Source: Paratractidigestivibacter sp003150175
GTDB taxonomy: Bacteria; Actinomycetota; Coriobacteriia; Coriobacteriales; Atopobiaceae
Length of the DNA: 64,000 nucleotides
Strand: one strand, 5' to 3'
NCBI RefSeq assembly: GCF_964283195.1
Contig: NZ_CAXYLH010000001.1
In this document: positions 59,901 through 64,000 of the stretch, piece after piece
Layout of the letters: the number at the start of each line of letters is the position of its first letter
How positions within the stretch are numbered: the first letter of the stretch is position 1
Notes under the pieces: model-generated
The model's input: the letters and a program-made list of their open reading frames with translations, nothing else
What the model was told of the DNA's origin: nothing
Database searches by the model: none
Position numbers and translations under genes: made by a program

Positions 59901-61039
59901 TAGATCGAGTTCATCTCCGAGAGGACCGAGGAGTACCACTCCTGCCAAGTGGGCGGACAGTATTTCTGGGCGGTGCTTACGCTCAACTGGCCCCCATAGC
60001 CCGAGGCGAGCCCCGCCACGTGCGAGCGGATGGCGGTGTCCCAGTCGGGCCAGCTCGATGAGCCCCAGCCCCATGCGTTGTGCGGGCGGAAGCAGACGGC
60101 TCCCTTGGAGCTCTCGACGCAGCTGATCGCGGGCGAGAGGCGCGGGTCGACGCCGTAGTCCCAGGCGGCCTCGGCGAACGTCTTTCCATGGCCGGAAAGA
60201 GGTGAGCCCGCGAGGTAGGCGTCGATGCGCGGCTGCCATTTGTTCACGAAGGAGTCCTTCTCGGACCACTGAACGGGGGTGCTCGTGGCGTTGTCGGGCA
60301 CCTTGACCTCGGCGGACGCGCCGGAGTTCGTCGTGAAGGTGGGCTGGGCGGCGGGCTTCTCGTCCGCTTTCTCGTCGGCCTTCTGCTGCTCCTGCTGGGC
60401 TGCGGCCTGCTGTGCCGCGGCCTGCTTGGCGGCCTCGATCGCCTGCTTGGCGGCCTCGGCCTCGGCGGCCGCCTGGGCGGCGCGCCGCTCCTCGAGCTCC
60501 TGGCGGGCGGCGACCGCGTCGTCCATCGCCTGCTTGGCGCTCGCGGCGTCCGACTCGGCCTGGGCCTTCTCGGAGGCGAGGGCGTCGCGCGTCTGGCTGA
60601 GCTCGGAGCTCAGATCCACGAGCCCGTTGATGGCGGTGTTGTTGTGCTCAGCGATGGTGTCGAGGTAGCGGACGTTCGAGATGACCTCGCTGAAGTCCTC
60701 GCTCGAGAGGATGAGATTGATCAGTCCGTTCGAGCCCTGCTGCATCTTGTACATGGCGCGCAGCGAGGTCGCCGCCGACTGCTTGGCAGCGGGCAGCTCG
60801 GCCTCGATCTGGCCGATGCGCTGCTCGTTGGCGTCGATCTTCGCCTGGGCGTCGTCCACGCGCTGCTGGGCCTCGTCGTAGGCGGAGCCGCTGTCCTCGA
60901 TACGCTGCTGGAGGTCGGACATCTCGTCCGCGCGCGCCACCCGCGGGTTCGCGAGCCCGGTGGCGGTCGACGCGGCCACGGCGAGCGCAAGCGGCAGCGC
61001 CATCAGGCGGTTTTGGTGCGTGTGCGTGACGTCAGACAA
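59900..61039 (-). CDS. Secreted coiled-coil protein with lysozyme-like C-terminus (TTG start)
   Basis: The 379-aa protein has a signal sequence (LMALPLALAVAASTATGLAN), a PcsB-like coiled coil (to about residue 205), an Ala/Gln/Lys linker and a C-terminal domain with YGVDPRLSPAISCVESSKG, resembling lysozyme/transglycosylase-like domains with a candidate catalytic Glu in CVES. A TTG at 61039 (GAAGG seven bases upstream) is proposed, because an upstream ATG at 61102 lies within the TATAAT of the promoter and so cannot be translated. It is co-transcribed with the RlpA-like gene. Confidence 0.8.
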   Translation of the reverse strand: MSDVTHTHQNRLMALPLALAVAASTATGLANPRVARADEMSDLQQRIEDSGSAYDEAQQRVDDAQAKIDANEQRIGQIEAELPAAKQSAATSLRAMYKMQQGSNGLINLILSSEDFSEVISNVRYLDTIAEHNNTAINGLVDLSSELSQTRDALASEKAQAESDAASAKQAMDDAVAARQELEERRAAQAAAEAEAAKQAIEAAKQAAAQQAAAQQEQQKADEKADEKPAAQPTFTTNSGASAEVKVPDNATSTPVQWSEKDSFVNKWQPRIDAYLAGSPLSGHGKTFAEAAWDYGVDPRLSPAISCVESSKGAVCFRPHNAWGWGSSSWPDWDTAIRSHVAGLASGYGGQLSVSTAQKYCPPTWQEWYSSVLSEMNSI

Positions 61040-61100
61040 GCATCTGCCTTCGTGTTCGGGGCCCCGGAATGGCACCGGGCTTTCGTTGAAGCATTCAAAC

Positions 61101-61106
61101 ATTATA
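61101..61106 (-). promoter_or_regulatory. -10 element of the wall-protein operon
   Basis: TATAAT on the minus strand, overlapping a spurious upstream ATG. No strong -35 is visible. Confidence 0.5.
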
Positions 61107-61267
61107 GCTCTACTTGAGGGTTACCCATGAATACTCCACTGGTAGGTACCGCGAACGGGGCGCCTAGGCCCGCGGGCGTGGTTTTTCGCTGGCTTCGGAG
61201 CCGCGGGAGCCCGCGGGACGGCCCCGCTGCGGCACAGTGGTGAGGCACACCATCACAAGGAGGAAGC

Positions 61268-62215
61268 GTGGACTTCATCGAGCTCATCAAGGCCGCCGTG
61301 TTCGGCATCATCGAGGGCATCACCGAGTGGTTGCCCATCTCGTCGACCGGGCATATGCTGCTGCTCAACCAATTCCTGACCATGAACGTCTCGGCGGATT
61401 TCTGGGACATGTTCCTCGTCGTCATCCAGCTCGGCGCCATTCTCGCCGTCTGCGTGATCTTCTTCCACCAGCTCAACCCCTTCTCGCCGAGCAAGACGGG
61501 GCTGCAGAAGCGCCAGACCTGGACGCTATGGGGCAAGACGATCGTCGCCTGCCTGCCCGCCGCCGTCATCGGCATCCCGCTGGACGACTGGATGGAGGAG
61601 CACCTCGGCAGCCCGTACGTGATCGCCGCGGCGCTCATCGTCTACGGCATCGCCTTCATCGTGATCGAGAACGCGCGCGAGAAGAAGGCCTCCGCCTCCC
61701 TGCCCGGCGTGGGCGACGGCCAGCTGCGCCCTGCGCCCAAGCACTTCGCCGTGACCGCCAACACCGCCGAGATCGCCACCCGCTCCGAGCTCGCGGACGC
61801 CGACGCGCGCGTGCAGAGCGTCGACGAGCTCGATTGGAAAACCGCCATCGGCATCGGCCTGTTCCAGGTGCTCTCGATGGTGCCGGGCACTTCTCGGTCC
61901 GGCTCGACCATCATCGGCGGCCTGTTGCTCGGCTGCTCGCGCACCGCGGTCGCCGAGTTCACGTTCTACCTGGCGATCCCCGTCATGGCGGGCGCGTCGG
62001 GCCTGCGTCTGGTGAAGTACTTCCTCAAGGGCAACGTGTTCTCCGCGAACGAGGCGGCCATCCTCCTTATGGGCTGCGCCGTGGCGTTCGTGATCTCGCT
62101 GCTCGTGATCCGTTTCCTCATGAGCTTCATCCGCAAGCACGACTTCAAGCCGTTCGGCTGGTACCGCATCGTCCTCGGCGTCGCCGTGATCGCGTACTTC
62201 GCGCTGGTCGCGTAG
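61268..62215 (+). CDS. uppP: Undecaprenyl-diphosphate phosphatase (UppP/BacA)
   Basis: The 315-aa membrane enzyme recycles the lipid carrier for wall synthesis and confers bacitracin resistance. Family signatures: EGITEWLPISSTGHMLLLNQ near residue 16 and PGTSRSGSTIIGGLLLGCSR near 210. A GTG at 61268 follows AAGGAGG. A roughly 55-residue charged insertion (ASASLPGVGDGQLRPAPKHF and following) in the middle is longer than in E. coli UppP. Confidence 0.95.
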   Translation: MDFIELIKAAVFGIIEGITEWLPISSTGHMLLLNQFLTMNVSADFWDMFLVVIQLGAILAVCVIFFHQLNPFSPSKTGLQKRQTWTLWGKTIVACLPAAVIGIPLDDWMEEHLGSPYVIAAALIVYGIAFIVIENAREKKASASLPGVGDGQLRPAPKHFAVTANTAEIATRSELADADARVQSVDELDWKTAIGIGLFQVLSMVPGTSRSGSTIIGGLLLGCSRTAVAEFTFYLAIPVMAGASGLRLVKYFLKGNVFSANEAAILLMGCAVAFVISLLVIRFLMSFIRKHDFKPFGWYRIVLGVAVIAYFALVA

Positions 62216-62354
62216 CGGGAGGGGGCGGCGCTGCGCCTAGTGGGCGCGCTTCTTTCCAGGCGTCCCCGCCAGGCATCCCGGCCGGGCGCACGCCCCCGCC
62301 GAGCGCGCGCTTCTTTCTAGGCATTTCCAGACGTTCGCTGCGGGGCGACCGCAA

Positions 62355-63377
62355 CTACGCCGTGAGGTACACCATCGCGAGGATGAACGCGAAGCCGAGC
62401 AGGTCGGCCGGCGAGAGGGCCGTGCCGAGCAGCAGCACCGTCGAGATCGTGGCCGCGATGGGCTCGGAGGTCCCCAGCAGCGACGCGCGCATCGATCCGG
62501 CGTCGTGGACGCCCTGGAGGAACAGCGCATAGCTGCCGAACGTGCCGATAAGCACGATGAAGACGAGCGCCGCCACCGCCGTGACGTCGAGGGCGGGCAT
62601 GTGCTCCCACGGGCGGTACACCGCCGCGAGCACGCTGCCGGACACCAAAAACGCGATCCCGTTGACGGTGAAGTTGCCCCAGCGCGCCATCGGCTTGGCC
62701 GGCAGCACCGAGAGGCACGCCGACGAGAGAGCGCACACAAGCCCCCACACAAGCCCCATCACGGGCAGGTCGAGCTGGCCGGGGTTGCCGCCCGTCGCCA
62801 CGAGGAACGTGCCCGCGAGCGCGAGCGCGAGTCCGATCGCCTCCTTGGGCGCGGGGCCGCGGCGCGAGCTCAGGCAGGTCCAGCCGAGAACAAGCGCCAT
62901 GCCGAGGCTCTGCATGATCGTGGCCATGGCCGAGCTCGTCCAATGGATCGCCTGCAGGTAGGCCACCTGCGAAAAAAGGATCGCGCCGAACGCGACGGCG
63001 AGGACCTCGAGAAGCCCCTTTCGGCTGCGCACGACTCCCGCGAGCTGGCCGCGGCCCTTCGGCGTGAGCGCCGCCGCCGTGAGGAACAGCCAGCAGGCGG
63101 TAAGCTCGCGGAAGCAGACGAGCCACAGGGGGTCGACGGAGTAGGCGTTCATGAGCCAGCTCGCCACGGTCCCGTTGAGACCCCAGAACGTGCCGCCCAC
63201 GAGGGTGCAGACGATGCCGCGGCGGACGCGGGCGCGCTCCCCGCGCGCGGCGGGCGCAGCGTCGGCTCCGGCCGCCACGGGGCCGGCAGTCGCGCCGACG
63301 GCATCTGCCGAGGCGTTTCCGAGGACGGTCGCGGGGGCAGGTACCTGCGGGTCCATCTCGGCGAGCTGGTCGTGCAT
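62355..63377 (-). CDS. EamA/DMT-family transporter
   Basis: The 340-aa membrane protein has ten predicted helices in two EamA repeats; the first starts GTFWGLNGTVASWLMNAYSV and the second contains GLVWGLVCALSSACLSVLPA. A 50-residue Ala/Pro-rich N-terminal extension is unusual. The ATG at 63377 follows GAGGAGAAG. It probably exports an amino acid or metabolite; the substrate is unknown. Confidence 0.87.
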   Translation of the reverse strand: MHDQLAEMDPQVPAPATVLGNASADAVGATAGPVAAGADAAPAARGERARVRRGIVCTLVGGTFWGLNGTVASWLMNAYSVDPLWLVCFRELTACWLFLTAAALTPKGRGQLAGVVRSRKGLLEVLAVAFGAILFSQVAYLQAIHWTSSAMATIMQSLGMALVLGWTCLSSRRGPAPKEAIGLALALAGTFLVATGGNPGQLDLPVMGLVWGLVCALSSACLSVLPAKPMARWGNFTVNGIAFLVSGSVLAAVYRPWEHMPALDVTAVAALVFIVLIGTFGSYALFLQGVHDAGSMRASLLGTSEPIAATISTVLLLGTALSPADLLGFAFILAMVYLTA

Positions 63378-63469
63378 GTTTCTTCTCCTCTTCATACGTC
63401 GCCCAGCTAGGGTAACACCCGTTGCTTCGCGGTATGCTGCTCACGTGCAAACACGAGCAAAGGAGCATC

Positions 63470-64000
63470 ATGCCGAAGAACGACTTCACTTTTGCCGACC
63501 CCGCGCTGGCCGTGGGCACCGAGCACGCGGGCTTCACCGTCGAGCGCGTCGAGGCCGTGCGCGAGATCGGCGGGCAGGCCTACGTCATGCGCCACGCCGC
63601 CACGGGCGCGCGCCTGCTGTGGCTCGCGAACGCCGACGTGAACAAGTCCTTCTCCATCGCGTTCAAGACCCCGCCCGCCGACGACACGGGCGTTTTCCAC
63701 ATCCTCGAGCACTCGGTGCTGTGCGGAAGCGACGCGTACCCGGTCAAGGAGCCCTTCGTCAACCTGCTCAAGACGAGCATGCAGACGTTCCTGAACGCCC
63801 TTACCTTCCCCGACAAGACCATGTACCCGGTGGCGTCCACCAACACCGCCGACCTGGAGAACCTCATGGGGGTCTACCTCGACGCGGTGCTCCACCCGGC
63901 GATCTATCGCCGTCCGCGCATCTTTGAGCAGGAGGGCTGGCACCTGGAGGTCGAGGGCGAGGGCGCAGACGCGCGCCTTGCGTACAACGGCGTCGTCTTT
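63470..64000 (+). CDS. M16C-family zinc metallopeptidase, 3' truncated by window
   Basis: Only the first 177 codons lie in the window. HILEHSVLCGSDAYPVKEPF near residue 80 supplies the inverted zinc motif HxxEH, and TSMQTFLNALTFPDKTMYPV is typical of the presequence-protease/Cym1-like M16C peptidases. The ATG at 63470 follows AAAGGAG. It degrades peptides, in the cytoplasm or on export. The rest is beyond the window end. Confidence 0.92.
   Translation, partial: MPKNDFTFADPALAVGTEHAGFTVERVEAVREIGGQAYVMRHAATGARLLWLANADVNKSFSIAFKTPPADDTGVFHILEHSVLCGSDAYPVKEPFVNLLKTSMQTFLNALTFPDKTMYPVASTNTADLENLMGVYLDAVLHPAIYRRPRIFEQEGWHLEVEGEGADARLAYNGVVF

Noticed and set aside
61040..61102. ATG at 61102 as start of the lysozyme-like protein
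   Set aside because: It overlaps the promoter TATAAT and has no ribosome site; the resulting N-terminus would also block a signal peptide.

Overview
The window is high-GC DNA that reads as a chromosome segment of a Gram-positive gut anaerobe of the Coriobacteriia, most likely Collinsella or a close relative. This placement is inferred from composition and gene content: a class A PBP, Kup, a monomeric [FeFe]-hydrogenase-like protein, mannose- and cellobiose-family PTS genes, coiled-coil wall hydrolases and UppP. It was not tested by a search. Both ends cut genes: a class A penicillin-binding protein at the left and an M16C-type zinc peptidase at the right.

Layout. 1-20 kb is mostly housekeeping: PBP1A, ArgR, a membrane-anchored C39-like protein, a phosphohexomutase, a degenerate RlmKL-like methyltransferase, Kup, a Tat-exported wall hydrolase, a nucleoid-associated protein, the hydrogenase-like protein, a pseudouridine synthase and a MacA/MacB-type efflux operon. 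20-26 kb is a sugar operon on the minus strand with mannose-family EIIB-EIIC-EIID, a phosphomannose-isomerase-like protein, a mannitol-dehydrogenase-like protein and EIIA, followed by an RpiR regulator. A candidate operator lies upstream. 26-28.7 kb holds hisS and ilvE.

28.9-47.3 kb is a defence island and the most interesting part. It is built around a type I restriction-modification operon on the minus strand: hsdR, an unknown gene, a MoxR-like AAA ATPase, a vWA/metallopeptidase-like protein, an HNH protein, hsdM and hsdS. Several of these genes overlap or are nearly contiguous. Two further hsdS cassettes are bounded by the same three repeats (A, B, C) found in the expressed hsdS, lack normal starts and lack the C-terminal tail. 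A tyrosine recombinase gene lies among them. This is the architecture of a phase-variable specificity shufflon with up to nine TRD combinations. Between the two silent cassettes sit an AbiE toxin-antitoxin pair, the recombinase and a Septu-like ATPase/HNH pair, so the invertible region carries other defence systems as cargo. A possible HEPN protein sits between the convergent hsdS copies.

47.4-64 kb returns to mixed functions: a threonine-aldolase-like enzyme, a DUF559-like nuclease gene between 134-bp direct repeats, ArfB, a Pit/DUF47 phosphate pair with PhoP-box-like repeats upstream, an acyltransferase, a D,D-carboxypeptidase, a decayed cellobiose PTS (EIIB lacking its cysteine, and a GH1 fragment joined to the end of an EIIC), manA, two coiled-coil wall proteins, UppP and an EamA transporter.

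Several intergenic regions hold long palindromes, and one dispersed repeat of about 44 bp occurs at three loci.
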